From the NCBI RefSeq assembly GCF_018687635.1, contig NZ_CP061300.1, forward strand, positions 1,819,424 to 1,883,423: DNA of 64,000 nucleotides, in the 5' to 3' direction. This document shows positions 46,838 to 56,205 of the stretch, one piece after another. Numbering within the stretch: position 1 is the first letter of the stretch; the number at the start of each line of letters is the position of its first letter. The notes below the pieces were generated by a model that did no database searches, was not told the DNA's origin, and saw nothing but the letters and a program-made list of their open reading frames with translations. Both the position numbers and the translations under genes were made by a program. This stretch comes from Polynucleobacter sp. MWH-Braz-FAM2G. Its GTDB lineage: Bacteria; Pseudomonadota; Gammaproteobacteria; Burkholderiales; Burkholderiaceae.

Positions 46838-47593
46838 ATGAATACAATCCCACTCCCAAAACAATTTGCGCTAGATATCAGTCACTCACCTACTGCTAGC
46901 TTAGAAAATTATCTTCCCGGAAAAGATCTCGCATTAATTTCTACCCTGAAGGAGATTGAGGGATCTTGGGGTAGAGCTCCTGAAAAGTCTGCCAACAACC
47001 CCCTTAATCAGCGGTGGATTTACTGGTGGGGTCCTGCAGGCTCTGGGCGTAGCCATTTACTAGCTGCCATAGGAAATGCAGCCCAGCATGCGGGCTTAGA
47101 ACATGTTTCATTAAGCTCTGCAGAACCCGCTTCATGGGTTCGACTAGAAGATAACATCAGCGAGATGGCTCAAAGAGATAATCCTTCAGTTATTACCGTA
47201 GACGACGTTGATCATCTGGATGATCGTCTCCTAGGATCACTCTTTCGCATTCTCAACGTGGTCCAAGCCAGCAAAGCAATTCACATATTCATGACAGGCA
47301 AGGCGGCGCCTGCAAACTTAAAGATTCGGGAAGACCTACGAACTCGCTTGGGCTGGGGCCTAGTCTTTCAGACACAACTTTTGGATGATGATGAGAAAAT
47401 ACAAGCATTGAGCGAAGCCGCTAAAGCACGCGGGCTAGTTTTATCTCCCGAAGTTTTGCCATGGCTACTAAATCGCTTTTATCGAGATATGCCGAGCTTA
47501 ATGGCATTGATTGACGCATTAGATGCATATTCACTAGAAACAAAACGTGCTGTAACCTTACCTTTAGTACGCGAGCTCTTGCAGCCCAAATAA
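46838..47593 (+). CDS. hda: DnaA regulatory inactivator Hda
   Basis: AAA+ protein of 251 residues, related to DnaA domain III, that with the sliding clamp promotes DnaA-ATP hydrolysis after initiation. The N-terminal P-K-Q-F-A-L-D-I is a good clamp-binding motif. The Walker A-like G-P-A-G-S-G-R-S has R in place of K, as in E. coli Hda. V-I-T-V-D-D-V-D-H-L-D acts as Walker B. ATG 46838 is just after the permease stop; an in-frame start at 46787 lies inside that gene. No DnaA DNA-binding domain IV is present, which separates Hda from DnaA. Confidence 0.88.
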   Translation: MNTIPLPKQFALDISHSPTASLENYLPGKDLALISTLKEIEGSWGRAPEKSANNPLNQRWIYWWGPAGSGRSHLLAAIGNAAQHAGLEHVSLSSAEPASWVRLEDNISEMAQRDNPSVITVDDVDHLDDRLLGSLFRILNVVQASKAIHIFMTGKAAPANLKIREDLRTRLGWGLVFQTQLLDDDEKIQALSEAAKARGLVLSPEVLPWLLNRFYRDMPSLMALIDALDAYSLETKRAVTLPLVRELLQPK

Positions 47594-47612
47594 TTTAATA
47601 GATATTCAATAC

Positions 47613-48293
47613 GTGACTCAGTTAGCCCTCTTCGACTTAGACCATACTCTTTTGCCCTGCGATAGCGACTACGAATGGGGTCAATTTTTAGCCCGTATCG
47701 GCGTTGTTGATAGCGAATACTATGCCCGCCAGAATGAACGTTTTTATCAGGACTATAAAGAGGGTAAGCTGGATATTCATGAGTTTCTTCGCTTTGCTTT
47801 AAAGCCACTCTCCGAACACTCCCGCGCGCAGCTCAAAGAGTGGCACGATGCTTTTATGAAGGAAGTAATTCATGGTCAACTACGTCAAGAAGCTATTGAT
47901 CTTGTAAAGCAGCACCAAGATGCGGGAGATCTTTGCTGCGTAATTACCGCCACCAATAGTTTTGTAACTCGCCCAATTGTTGAAAGTTTTGGCATTGAGC
48001 ATTTAATCGCTACAGAACCAGCTACGATAGATAATCAGCCATTAGCCAGCTACAACGGCGAAGTCAAAGGCATTCCTAATTTTCGCGAAGGCAAAATACA
48101 AAATTTGCACAACTGGTTGGCTTCTCAAAAACTATCATTAAGTACCTTGCCACGTAGTTATTTTTATTCAGACTCGATGAATGATCTTCCTTTGCTAGAA
48201 GAAGTAAGTCATCCTGTCGCCACCAATCCAGATGACCGCCTTCGCAATGAAGCAAATAAGCGCAACTGGCCTATTCTTGAATTATTCGCATGA
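47613..48293 (+). CDS. HAD-family phosphatase (SerB-like, HAD-IB)
   Basis: Haloacid-dehalogenase-fold phosphatase of 226 residues. Motif I F-D-L-D-H-T-L-L (about 7-14), motif II T-A-T-N-S-F, and the acidic motif Y-S-D-S-M-N-D-L-P-L-L near 190 are all present. It resembles phosphoserine- or histidinol-phosphatase-type HAD-IB enzymes; the substrate is not determined. The start is GTG 47613. Its stop overlaps the pcnB start as A-T-G-A, so the two are translationally coupled. Confidence 0.87.
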   Translation: MTQLALFDLDHTLLPCDSDYEWGQFLARIGVVDSEYYARQNERFYQDYKEGKLDIHEFLRFALKPLSEHSRAQLKEWHDAFMKEVIHGQLRQEAIDLVKQHQDAGDLCCVITATNSFVTRPIVESFGIEHLIATEPATIDNQPLASYNGEVKGIPNFREGKIQNLHNWLASQKLSLSTLPRSYFYSDSMNDLPLLEEVSHPVATNPDDRLRNEANKRNWPILELFA

Positions 48294-49690
48294 TCGCAAA
48301 ATTTATTAAACGCATTCTGCGACGTGACCCCATGGTCAAACACACGCAGGCGAACAAAACTGGCGCACCGAAACGTATTCCCAAAAAAGCGCATCACATC
48401 GACCCTCATTTGCTCTCAAAAAATGCAGTTAAGGTAACGCAAACATTACAACAAGCGGGCTTTGAGGCCTTTATTGTTGGTGGCGCAGTTCGGGATCTTG
48501 CTCTAGGCATAAGTCCAAAAGATTTTGATGTCGCAACCAATGCAACGCCTGATCAAGTACAAAGACTATTTCGAAAAGCACGCCTCATCGGTCGTCGCTT
48601 TCAGATTGTGCATGTAACTTTTTTTGGTAAAGGCCACCCTGAAATTATCGAGGTCTCAACCTTCAGGGCCTTATTAGATAACGCTGGAGACCATGTTGCC
48701 GAAAGCGGACGAATCCTACGAGACAACGTTTGGGGATCCCAAGGGGAAGATGCGGCAAGACGTGACTTCACAATCAATGCAATGTATTACGACCCATCCT
48801 CAGAAACCGTTCTCGACTATCACGGTGGCATGGCGGATATGCAAAAGCGAACCCTGCGCATGATTGGAGATCCCGCTAAGCGCTATCGCGAAGATCCTGT
48901 TCGCATGCTCAGAGCTGTTCGTTTTGCAGCCAAGACTGGTTTTCAGCTAGATAGCGCCACACGCGAACCGATTGCAAATCTTGGGAAATTATTAAACGAC
49001 GTTCCTTCAGCTCGACTCTTTGACGAAATTCTGAAACTCTTAATGTCTGGCTACTCGTGGGCAGCAATTCAGGGGTTAAAAGAAGCTGGACTTCATCATG
49101 GTCTACTTCCACTGCTTGACCATATTCTTGACGAGGGCGAAGATTCCAAAGGAGCCAATAATTTTGTAAAGCTTGCTTTGGCTAACACCGATCAACGCAT
49201 TCAAGCTGGAAAAAGTGTTTCTGCTGGATTCTTATTTGCCACTCTGCTTTGGCCTGATTTATTGAAAAATTGGAAAGCCAATACAGCCAAGGGTATGGCT
49301 AATATTCCCTCCCTTCATGATGCGATGGATGTCACGATTGCCACCCAAAGCAATGGAATGACTATTCAACGGCGCTTTGAAAGCGATATGCGCGAGATTT
49401 GGTCAATGCAGCCACGTTTTGAAAGACGTGTTGGTCGTTACCCATACCGCTTAATTGAATCCCCTCGTTTCAGGGCGGGGTATGACTTTATGTTGCTTCG
49501 TTGCGCAACCGGGGAGCTGAATCCAGCGATTGGCCAATGGTGGACTGACTTCATAGCGGCTGATCCAGCAGGCCAAGATGATCTGATGACAAGCGTTAAA
49601 AGCGAGCCCGGCAATAATCCAAGCCCAACAAAAAGACGGCGACGCAGAAAACCGAAATCATCGCTGCCCACGGAAAGTGCGTCGAGCTAA
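48290..49690 (+). CDS. pcnB: Poly(A) polymerase I
   Basis: Class II nucleotidyltransferase of 466 residues that adds poly(A) tails and so promotes mRNA decay. It has the catalytic G-G-A-V-R-D-L-A-L-G and D-F-D-V-A-T-N-A (D-x-D) motifs at about 64-83, the R-R-D-F-T-I-N-A-M-Y-Y-D segment and R-Y-R-E-D-P-V-R-M-L-R-A-V-R-F. Those last features and the very basic R-R-R-R-R-K-P-K tail favour PcnB over a CCA-adding enzyme. ATG 48290 overlaps the HAD stop; ATG 48332 is a possible later start. Confidence 0.92.
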   Translation: MIAKFIKRILRRDPMVKHTQANKTGAPKRIPKKAHHIDPHLLSKNAVKVTQTLQQAGFEAFIVGGAVRDLALGISPKDFDVATNATPDQVQRLFRKARLIGRRFQIVHVTFFGKGHPEIIEVSTFRALLDNAGDHVAESGRILRDNVWGSQGEDAARRDFTINAMYYDPSSETVLDYHGGMADMQKRTLRMIGDPAKRYREDPVRMLRAVRFAAKTGFQLDSATREPIANLGKLLNDVPSARLFDEILKLLMSGYSWAAIQGLKEAGLHHGLLPLLDHILDEGEDSKGANNFVKLALANTDQRIQAGKSVSAGFLFATLLWPDLLKNWKANTAKGMANIPSLHDAMDVTIATQSNGMTIQRRFESDMREIWSMQPRFERRVGRYPYRLIESPRFRAGYDFMLLRCATGELNPAIGQWWTDFIAADPAGQDDLMTSVKSEPGNNPSPTKRRRRRKPKSSLPTESASS

Positions 49691-49742
49691 GCAAACTTAG
49701 AGAAATTTCAGTAAAGTAGTTTTATCTCTAGTTTGGAAGCAT

Positions 49743-50270
49743 ATGGCACTGGCATACATCGGATTTGGCGGCAATATCGGCGACACACGTCAGCTTATTA
49801 CTGATGCGATTGTTTGCCTAGCATTGCGCTCCGAAATTCAAATTTTGGCAAAAAGTTGCTTTTATCAAAGCGCGCCCGTTGAAGCCCTTGGCGGGGACTA
49901 TATTAACGCCGTCATAGAAGTTGAAACTGAGCTAAGTCCCTACGGCTTATTACATGTTTGCCAAGCGATCGAGCAGGAGTTTGGTCGTGAGCGACCCTAT
50001 GCAAATGCACCTCGCACACTAGATCTAGATATTTTGTCTTACGAGGGTGTTACTCAAAACGAAACTGAGTTGATGCTTCCACACCCCAAGATTATCGAAC
50101 GCTCTTTCGTACTTTTGCCCCTACTTGAAATTGCCCCAGATTTCTTTTTACCCAAATGGGGCGAGCTCAAAGCCTATTTACCTCAAGTTGCGCACCAAAG
50201 AATTGAAAAATTAGCCTGCAGGAACTGCAATTGCGGCGAAAAAGACATTTATAGCCAATCGGCACATTAA
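49743..50270 (+). CDS. folK: 6-hydroxymethyl-7,8-dihydropterin pyrophosphokinase
   Basis: HPPK of the folate pathway, 175 residues. The start A-Y-I-G-F-G-G-N-I-G-D, the Q-S-A-P-V-E motif and R-P-Y-A-N-A-P-R-T-L-D-L-D-I-L near 90 are diagnostic; H-P-K-I-I-E-R-S-F-V-L-L-P-L follows. GGAAG precedes ATG 49743. A cysteine-rich C-terminal tail (C-R-N-C-N-C) is unusual for the family. panB follows 17 bases later, the same folK-panB pairing seen in many proteobacteria. Confidence 0.95.
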   Translation: MALAYIGFGGNIGDTRQLITDAIVCLALRSEIQILAKSCFYQSAPVEALGGDYINAVIEVETELSPYGLLHVCQAIEQEFGRERPYANAPRTLDLDILSYEGVTQNETELMLPHPKIIERSFVLLPLLEIAPDFFLPKWGELKAYLPQVAHQRIEKLACRNCNCGEKDIYSQSAH

Positions 50271-50287
50271 TTCATTAAACTCTCGCC

Positions 50288-51106
50288 ATGGGTTACTTAC
50301 AAGGCGATAAGCCAATCACGATTTCCAAGCTCCTCGCGATGCATGCCGAGGGTGAAAAAATTTCTATGCTTACGGCATACGATTCAACTATGTCTGCGCT
50401 TCTAAATCGTTGCGGGGTTGAAACTATCCTGATTGGCGATTCTTTAGGTAATGTGATTCAAGGACATTCCAGCACAACGCCAGTGACCGTAGAGCAGGTG
50501 GCCTATCACACCGAGTGTGTAGCCCGCGCTAATACTCATGCTTTTTTGATTGCCGATCTTCCTTTTGCAAGCTATGGTGATCCATTTCAAGCACTGGAGT
50601 CTTCTGCCCAACTAATGCGCGCTGGCGCAGATATGGTCAAACTTGAAGGTGGTGGTGAGTGGCAAGTTGATGTAATTCGTCACTTAGTAGAGCGTAGCGT
50701 ACCCGTTTGCGCTCACTTGGGATTGCTGCCTCAATCAGTTCATGTATTGGGTGGCTATAAGGTTCAAGGCAAGTCAAAAGATGCAGCCCATGTCATGCTC
50801 GAGCAAGCACTTGCTTGCCAAGCTGCTGGCGCACAAATGGTCGTGCTAGAAGCGATCCCCTCTTCATTAGGCGAAAAAATTACTGCTGAACTTCATATTC
50901 CTACTATCGGAATTGGTGCTGGCCCAGATTGCTCTGGTCAGGTATTGGTATTACAAGATATGTTGGGCATCAGCCCTGGTAAGCCGCCCAAGTTTGTCAA
51001 AAACTTTATGGACGGTCACCACTCTATCGAGGCAGCTATCAAGGCTTATGTACGTGAGGTAAAGTCCGGCAAATTCCCCGGACCCGAACATGGCTTTGCT
51101 GGCTGA
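50288..51106 (+). CDS. panB: 3-methyl-2-oxobutanoate hydroxymethyltransferase
   Basis: First enzyme of pantothenate synthesis, 272 residues. Motifs include [36 protein letters not shown] and [14 protein letters not shown], all PanB-specific. Product flow leads to CoaBC, also in the window. No Shine-Dalgarno sequence is seen; TAAACT ends 6 bases before the ATG. panC is not adjacent. Confidence 0.97.
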   Translation: MGYLQGDKPITISKLLAMHAEGEKISMLTAYDSTMSALLNRCGVETILIGDSLGNVIQGHSSTTPVTVEQVAYHTECVARANTHAFLIADLPFASYGDPFQALESSAQLMRAGADMVKLEGGGEWQVDVIRHLVERSVPVCAHLGLLPQSVHVLGGYKVQGKSKDAAHVMLEQALACQAAGAQMVVLEAIPSSLGEKITAELHIPTIGIGAGPDCSGQVLVLQDMLGISPGKPPKFVKNFMDGHHSIEAAIKAYVREVKSGKFPGPEHGFAG

Positions 51107-51123
51107 ATTCTAGCCAAGTAGTT

Positions 51124-52260
51124 TTAACTAAAAAAACTTTTCACACCCTCAAACCAACCCTTTTGTTGGGGGCTATGTTTATCACCGCCAGATTTCAGGC
51201 TGTCATCAAACTTCTGTAGCAATTTCTTTTGCTCTTCCGTAAGTTTGATAGGCGTTTCCACGACAACGTGCACAAAAAGATCTCCGACTAAAGTAGAGCG
51301 TAAGCCCTTGATACCTTTATGACGTAAGCGGAAAGTTTTACCAGTTTGAGTTCCCTCTGGAATAGGAAACTCAACACGACCAGTAAGGGTTGGCACCTCT
51401 ATCTCTCCACCAATCGTTGCCGTTGCAAATGAAATTGGCATTTGTACATGCAAATCACTACCGTCACGTTCAAATACTTTATGAGGCTTCACATGCACCT
51501 CTACATAGAGGTCACCTGACGGCCCACCATTAATGCCTGGCTCACCATTACCAACTGAGCGCACTCGCATGCCATCATCAATACCTGCTGGTATTTTGAT
51601 TTCAAGTGTTTTTTGTTCTTTATGCTTACCGCTGCCATGACATGTTTTGCAAGGCTTAGGAATGTACTCACCAGTGCCACGACATTTAGGGCAGGTTTGC
51701 TGCATTGAGAAGAAGCCCTGTTGGACACGAACCTGACCATGGCCATCACAAGTGGTACATTTCTCTGCTTTAGTTCCCGGCTCGGCACCAGTACCATGAC
51801 AAGGCTTGCAATTACTCCAACTTGGCACACGAATTTGTGTTGTATAGCCCTCAGCAGCTTGCTCAAGTGTGATATCCATGTTGTAGCGCAAGTCGGCGCC
51901 TTTATACACTTGTGGTCCAGAATGACGGCCACCACCTTGACCGAAGATATCGCCGAAGATATCGCCAAACGCATCGGCAAAACCACCCCCGCCAAAGCCT
52001 CCGCCACCAAATCCACCACCCATTGAAGGATCTACACCAGCGTGACCATATTGATCATAAGCAGCGCGCTTATTGGGATCAGATAAGGTTTCGTAAGCTT
52101 CTTTTGCCTCTTTAAATTGCGCTTCAGCAGTTTTGCTATCGGGGTTGCGATCGGGGTGATATTTCATTGCAAGCTTACGATAGGCTTTTTTAAGCTCATC
52201 ATCGCTGGCACCTTTTGCTACACCAAGCACTTCATAAAAATCGCGTTTACTTTTAGGCAC
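51124..52260 (-). CDS. dnaJ: Chaperone DnaJ
   Basis: Full-length type I Hsp40 of 378 residues, co-chaperone of DnaK. The J domain has the H-P-D triad at about 35-37, followed by a Gly/Phe-rich linker with tandem G-G-G-F and F-G-D-I repeats. The zinc centre has four C-x2-C-x-G-x-G units (about 150-220) and a C-terminal substrate domain follows. It lies downstream of dnaK across a 100-base gap that holds a strong hairpin without a T-run. Confidence 0.97.
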   Translation of the reverse strand: MPKSKRDFYEVLGVAKGASDDELKKAYRKLAMKYHPDRNPDSKTAEAQFKEAKEAYETLSDPNKRAAYDQYGHAGVDPSMGGGFGGGGFGGGGFADAFGDIFGDIFGQGGGRHSGPQVYKGADLRYNMDITLEQAAEGYTTQIRVPSWSNCKPCHGTGAEPGTKAEKCTTCDGHGQVRVQQGFFSMQQTCPKCRGTGEYIPKPCKTCHGSGKHKEQKTLEIKIPAGIDDGMRVRSVGNGEPGINGGPSGDLYVEVHVKPHKVFERDGSDLHVQMPISFATATIGGEIEVPTLTGRVEFPIPEGTQTGKTFRLRHKGIKGLRSTLVGDLFVHVVVETPIKLTEEQKKLLQKFDDSLKSGGDKHSPQQKGWFEGVKSFFS

Positions 52261-52289
52261 GGCCTATTCCTCTCAACAACCTCAATGAC

Positions 52290-52314
52290 ACAAGTCGGCA
52301 CGAGGCCGACTTGT
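52290..52314 (-). promoter_or_regulatory. Strong hairpin between dnaK and dnaJ
   Basis: Perfect 10-bp stem ACAAGTCGGC/GCCGACTTGT with a 5-base loop, about 30 bases before the dnaJ start. No T-run follows, so it is unlikely to be a full terminator; it could stabilise the dnaK message or set the dnaK:dnaJ ratio. Confidence 0.55.
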
Positions 52315-52360
52315 TGTTTAAGTACATCAAAACTACATTTATGAATATCTGATTACAAAA

Positions 52361-54298
52361 TTACTTCTTGTCATCAACCTCTTTGAAATCTGCATCAACC
52401 ACATCAGCATCAGGAGCAGAACCAGAAGCTGCACCGCCAGGCGCGGCACCAGCTGCACCGCCGCCCGCTTTAGCCTGTTCAGCAGCCATGACTTTTTCGC
52501 CAAGCTTCTGACTTGCCTTACCCAAAGCTTCGGTCTTCGCTTCAATCGCTTCCTTATCACTGCCTTTGATTGCTTCATCCAAATCTTTGAGTGCGGTTTC
52601 AATCGCTTCTTTCTCTGAAGCTTCTAAGCTGGCACCATGTTCCTCTAATGCTTTCTTAGTAGAGTGAGCCAAAGCATCAGCAGTGTTGCGCGCAGTCACC
52701 AACTCAAGTGCTTTTTTATCTTCAGCAGCATTGGCTTCAGCATCCTTGACCATGCGTTGAATTTCTTCTTCGGTCAGGCCAGAGTTTGCCTTGATGGTGA
52801 TCTTGTTCTCTTTACCAGTGGTTTTATCTTTTGCTGTTACATGCAAAATACCGTTGGCATCAATGTCAAAGGTCACTTCAATTTGCGGCAAACCACGTGG
52901 TGCAGGAGCAATACCTTCGAGGTTAAATTCGCCAAGCAACTTATTAGCAGCAGCCATTTCACGCTCGCCTTGGTAGCACTTAATGGTTACTGCAGGTTGG
53001 TTATCTTCCGCAGTAGAGTAAACCTGTGAATGCTTAGTAGGAATCGTAGTGTTCTTTGGGATCATCTTGGTCATTACTCCGCCAAGGGTCTCAATACCCA
53101 ATGACAATGGAGTCACATCCAATAGCAATACGTCTTTACGATCACCAGACAATACAGAGCCCTGAATTGCAGCACCAACGGCAACCGCTTCATCTGGGTT
53201 AACGTCTTTACGTGGCTCTTTGCCAAAGATTTCTTTCACTTTGTCTTGAACCGCAGGCATACGTGTCTGACCACCGACCAAAATGACGTCATCAATATCA
53301 GCCACATTCACGCCAGCATCTTTAATGGCAGTCAAGCAAGGACCAGCTGTACGGTTAATCAACTCTTCCACCAAAGACTCCAACTTGGCACGAGTCAATT
53401 TCAAGTTCAAATGCTTAGGGCCGCTGGCATCAGCTGTCACATAAGGCAAATTGATTTCTGTTTGTTGAGCAGAAGACAACTCGATCTTCGCTTTTTCTGC
53501 AGCATCTTTTAAACGCTGCAATGCCAATACGTCTTTACTCAAATCAACGCCTTGCTCTTTCTTGAACTCAGCAATGATCCAGTCGATGATGCGTTGGTCA
53601 AAGTCCTCACCACCCAAGAAGGTGTCACCGTTGGTAGAGAGCACTTCAAATTGCTTCTCGCCATCAACGTTAGCAATCTCAATAATGGATACGTCGAATG
53701 TACCGCCACCCAAGTCATACACAGCAATCTTGCGGTCTACCTTGTCTTGCTTGTCTAGACCAAAGGCCAAAGCAGCAGCAGTTGGTTCATTGATGATGCG
53801 CTTTACATCCAATCCAGCGATACGACCAGCGTCTTTAGTAGCTTGACGTTGACTATCGTTAAAGTAAGCAGGAACAGTAATCACTGCCTCAGTCACTTCT
53901 TCGCCGAGATAGTCTTCAGCAGTTTTTTTCATTTTGCGCAGAATTTCAGCGGACACTTGCTGTGGCGCCATTTTCTTATCGCGTGCCTCAACCCATGCAT
54001 CGCCATTGTCGGCTTTGATAATTGCATAAGGCATGAGACCAATATCTTTTTGTACTTCTGGATCTTCAAACTTACGACCCATTAAACGTTTTACTGCGTA
54101 GATAGTATTTTTAGGATTAGTTACTGACTGACGCTTTGCAGGTGCACCAACCAACACCTCACCATCTTCAACGTAAGCAATGATGGATGGAGTTGTGCGA
54201 GCGCCTTCGGCATTCTCGACAACTTTAGGTGCATTGTTTTCAACGACTGAAACGCAAGAATTCGTGGTTCCTAAGTCGATACCGATAATCTTTCCCAT
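52361..54298 (-). CDS. dnaK: Chaperone DnaK (Hsp70)
   Basis: Hsp70 of 645 residues. The ATPase domain opens [14 protein letters not shown], with [12 protein letters not shown] and [11 protein letters not shown]; the substrate domain and the helical lid follow. The C-terminal end has a Gly/Ala-rich linker and the usual acidic tail (D-A-D-F-K-E-V-D). It has its own heat-shock promoter about 60 bases upstream, beyond a terminator that follows grpE. Confidence 0.98.
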   Translation of the reverse strand: MGKIIGIDLGTTNSCVSVVENNAPKVVENAEGARTTPSIIAYVEDGEVLVGAPAKRQSVTNPKNTIYAVKRLMGRKFEDPEVQKDIGLMPYAIIKADNGDAWVEARDKKMAPQQVSAEILRKMKKTAEDYLGEEVTEAVITVPAYFNDSQRQATKDAGRIAGLDVKRIINEPTAAALAFGLDKQDKVDRKIAVYDLGGGTFDVSIIEIANVDGEKQFEVLSTNGDTFLGGEDFDQRIIDWIIAEFKKEQGVDLSKDVLALQRLKDAAEKAKIELSSAQQTEINLPYVTADASGPKHLNLKLTRAKLESLVEELINRTAGPCLTAIKDAGVNVADIDDVILVGGQTRMPAVQDKVKEIFGKEPRKDVNPDEAVAVGAAIQGSVLSGDRKDVLLLDVTPLSLGIETLGGVMTKMIPKNTTIPTKHSQVYSTAEDNQPAVTIKCYQGEREMAAANKLLGEFNLEGIAPAPRGLPQIEVTFDIDANGILHVTAKDKTTGKENKITIKANSGLTEEEIQRMVKDAEANAAEDKKALELVTARNTADALAHSTKKALEEHGASLEASEKEAIETALKDLDEAIKGSDKEAIEAKTEALGKASQKLGEKVMAAEQAKAGGGAAGAAPGGAASGSAPDADVVDADFKEVDDKK

Positions 54299-54355
54299 AA
54301 TGGCTCCAAAAAATTAAATAGTTATGTTGGACTGCTAGATATTTCAATAATCAAT

Positions 54356-54383
54356 AAATGGGGCCAAAAAAGGGGAATTCAAG
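54356..54383 (-). promoter_or_regulatory. Sigma-32 heat-shock promoter of dnaK
   Basis: On the minus strand CTTGAAT (54383-54377), a 13-base spacer and CCCCATTT (54363-54356) are an almost perfect sigma-32 pair. Transcription would begin near 54350, leaving a leader of about 50 bases. Confidence 0.85.
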
Positions 54384-54395
54384 GGGTACAAATAG

Positions 54396-54422
54396 CAAAA
54401 AAGGCAGAAATCTGCCCTTTTT
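54396..54422. terminator. Terminator after grpE
   Basis: GGCAG/CTGCC stem (54403-54407 with 54412-54416) with A-runs and T-runs on both sides. On the minus strand it ends the grpE transcript just before the dnaK promoter. Confidence 0.75.
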
Positions 54423-54455
54423 ATGTATTTTTGGGGTTCCCCCTGACTGATTTGC

Positions 54456-55004
54456 CTATTTCGAGGCGCTAACGGTCACTAATGCTGGTCGCAACACCCT
54501 ATCTGCCACCGTATAACCTCGCTGTAGAACAGAAACCACTGTATTTGGCTCTTGTTCTGAAGGTACCGAAGCAATCGCTTGATGGTGGTGAGGATCGAAT
54601 TTATCACCCACTGCAGGGTTAATTTCAGTCATTCGACCTTTTTCAAAGGCAGAAAGCAGTTGTTTCAGGGTAATTTCCAAACCCTCTTTAAAGGCTTTAG
54701 CGTCGCCAGCATCTGTACTCAATGCAGCATAAAGACTGTCGGTCACTGGCACCAAATGCTCTGCAAAACTTTCAATTGCAAATTTGTGCGCTTTAGCAAT
54801 ATCTTCCACAGCGCGTCGGCGGATATTTTCGCCTTCAGCTTTTGCACGCAAGAAGTTATCTTGTAGCTCACCAATCTTTTGGTTGAGCTCAGCAATTTCC
54901 TGCTCTGGAGTTTTTACAGCTGGAGCTTCTGTCGCAGTTTCTGCTACAGGCTCCACTGAAGGATTCTCTTGCTCTGGTGTTGGGTTTTGATTTTCTTGTG
55001 TCAT
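54456..55004 (-). CDS. grpE: GrpE nucleotide-exchange factor
   Basis: Exchange factor for DnaK, 182 residues. A low-complexity acidic N-terminus rich in Glu, Pro and Thr is followed by the long coiled coil ([21 protein letters not shown]) and the C-terminal beta domain with F-D-P-H-H-H-Q-A and V-V-S-V-L-Q-R-G-Y, both GrpE hallmarks. Its sigma-32 promoter overlaps the 3' end of hemH, and a terminator follows. Confidence 0.96.
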   Translation of the reverse strand: MTQENQNPTPEQENPSVEPVAETATEAPAVKTPEQEIAELNQKIGELQDNFLRAKAEGENIRRRAVEDIAKAHKFAIESFAEHLVPVTDSLYAALSTDAGDAKAFKEGLEITLKQLLSAFEKGRMTEINPAVGDKFDPHHHQAIASVPSEQEPNTVVSVLQRGYTVADRVLRPALVTVSASK

Positions 55005-55046
55005 GAGCGCTATTTTACTTTTCTAAAAGATGACTATTACTTTCCA

Positions 55047-55074
55047 ATATGGGGCTGTTTATTGCAATTTCAAG
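55047..55074 (-). promoter_or_regulatory. Sigma-32 heat-shock promoter of grpE
   Basis: On the minus strand CTTGAAA (55074-55068), a 13-base spacer and CCCCATAT (55054-55047). The -35 box lies over the hemH stop region. Transcription would begin near 55040, about 36 bases before the grpE ATG. Confidence 0.85.
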
Positions 55075-56164
55075 ACTTGGCTCTTTCCGCGAGCTCAGCC
55101 CTTTCATTACGCTTCGCCAAATCGGCCTCAGATTCCACACCCAAATACCAGCCCTGCAAATGATGTTGGGCAATATCCCGCAATGCCTCTATCCACTTGG
55201 GATTGCTGTTTAAGCAAGGGATATAGCGATAGTCCTTACCGCCGTGCTCCAAAAAGATTTCACGAGCTTCCATAGCGATCTCTTCAAGGGTTTCCAAACA
55301 ATCAGCCGGAAAACCAGGACAGAAAATGTCGATGCGCTGACAGCCTTCTTTAGCTAACTTTTCTATAGTCGGCGCTGTGTAGGGCTTCAACCATTCAGCC
55401 TTACCAAAGCGAGATTGAAAAGTCACAATGTATTGGCCTGGCACTAAGCCCAATGACTCTGCGAGTAAACGCCCAGTTTTCAAGCACTCGCAGTGATATG
55501 GGTCGCCCTTCATTAAGTTGCGCTTTGGCAATCCATGAAAAGACATGACAAAACGATCACCCCGATCAAAATCTGGGCGCCCATCATTTTCCCAATTCAC
55601 TAAAACTTGATCACGTAGAGCGGCAATGTAAGCTGGATGATCGTGATAGTGTTTCACTAATCGCAACTCAGGTTGATCACGCCAAGTACTTAAAACACGA
55701 AAAACTTCATCGAAGCTAGAGGCTGAAGTAGTTGCAGAATATTGCGGGTATAGAGGCAATAACAATAAACGCTCCATGCCTTGTGTCTTCAGGCTCTCCA
55801 GTACAGATTGTGTGGATGGCTGACCATAGCGCATTGCCAAATCAACCAATACAGTATGCCCCTTATTTGCAAATTGATCGCCCAGCTCTTTTGCCTGTAG
55901 ACGTGAGTAGTGCATCAAAGGTGAACCTAATTTTGGCAACCAAATGGATGCATACTTCTTTGCTGATGCGCTACTACGAATCGGCAAAATAATGCCATTC
56001 AAAATGCACCACCAAATGATTCGCGGAATTTCCACAACGCGAGGATCAGAAAGAAATTCTTTTAAATACGCACGCACTGCTTTAGGTGTTGGTGCTGATG
56101 GCGTACCTAAATTCAATAGTAAGACTGCTGTTTTAGCTGCGCGCAAATGCGGGTTCTGATTCAA
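55070..56164 (-). CDS. hemH: Ferrochelatase
   Basis: Inserts iron into protoporphyrin IX to make heme; membrane-associated, 364 residues. Hallmarks are L-L-N-L-G-T-P, the L-L-L-P-L-Y-P-Q-Y-S segment, S-F-H-G-L-P-K-R with the catalytic histidine, and the C-P-G-F-P-A-D-C-L-E-T-L-E-E motif. The start is TTG 56164; no better in-frame start exists before an upstream stop. It lies 41 bases behind hrcA on the same strand. Confidence 0.95.
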   Translation of the reverse strand: MNQNPHLRAAKTAVLLLNLGTPSAPTPKAVRAYLKEFLSDPRVVEIPRIIWWCILNGIILPIRSSASAKKYASIWLPKLGSPLMHYSRLQAKELGDQFANKGHTVLVDLAMRYGQPSTQSVLESLKTQGMERLLLLPLYPQYSATTSASSFDEVFRVLSTWRDQPELRLVKHYHDHPAYIAALRDQVLVNWENDGRPDFDRGDRFVMSFHGLPKRNLMKGDPYHCECLKTGRLLAESLGLVPGQYIVTFQSRFGKAEWLKPYTAPTIEKLAKEGCQRIDIFCPGFPADCLETLEEIAMEAREIFLEHGGKDYRYIPCLNSNPKWIEALRDIAQHHLQGWYLGVESEADLAKRNERAELAERAKS

Positions 56165-56205
56165 GATAAGTTGTCTCTAGTAAATAAATAGTTATTAGTA
56201 AATGT

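Noticed and set aside
51501..52019. A 172-codon frame on the minus strand inside dnaJ
   Set aside because: Out-of-frame reading of dnaJ itself, sustained by the repetitive Gly/Phe linker and zinc-repeat codons.
51950..52030. Tandem GAAGATATCGCC and CCACCACC repeats as a mobile or regulatory repeat
   Set aside because: They encode the Gly/Phe linker of DnaJ (repeated F-G-D-I and G-G-G-F) and are explained by protein sequence.
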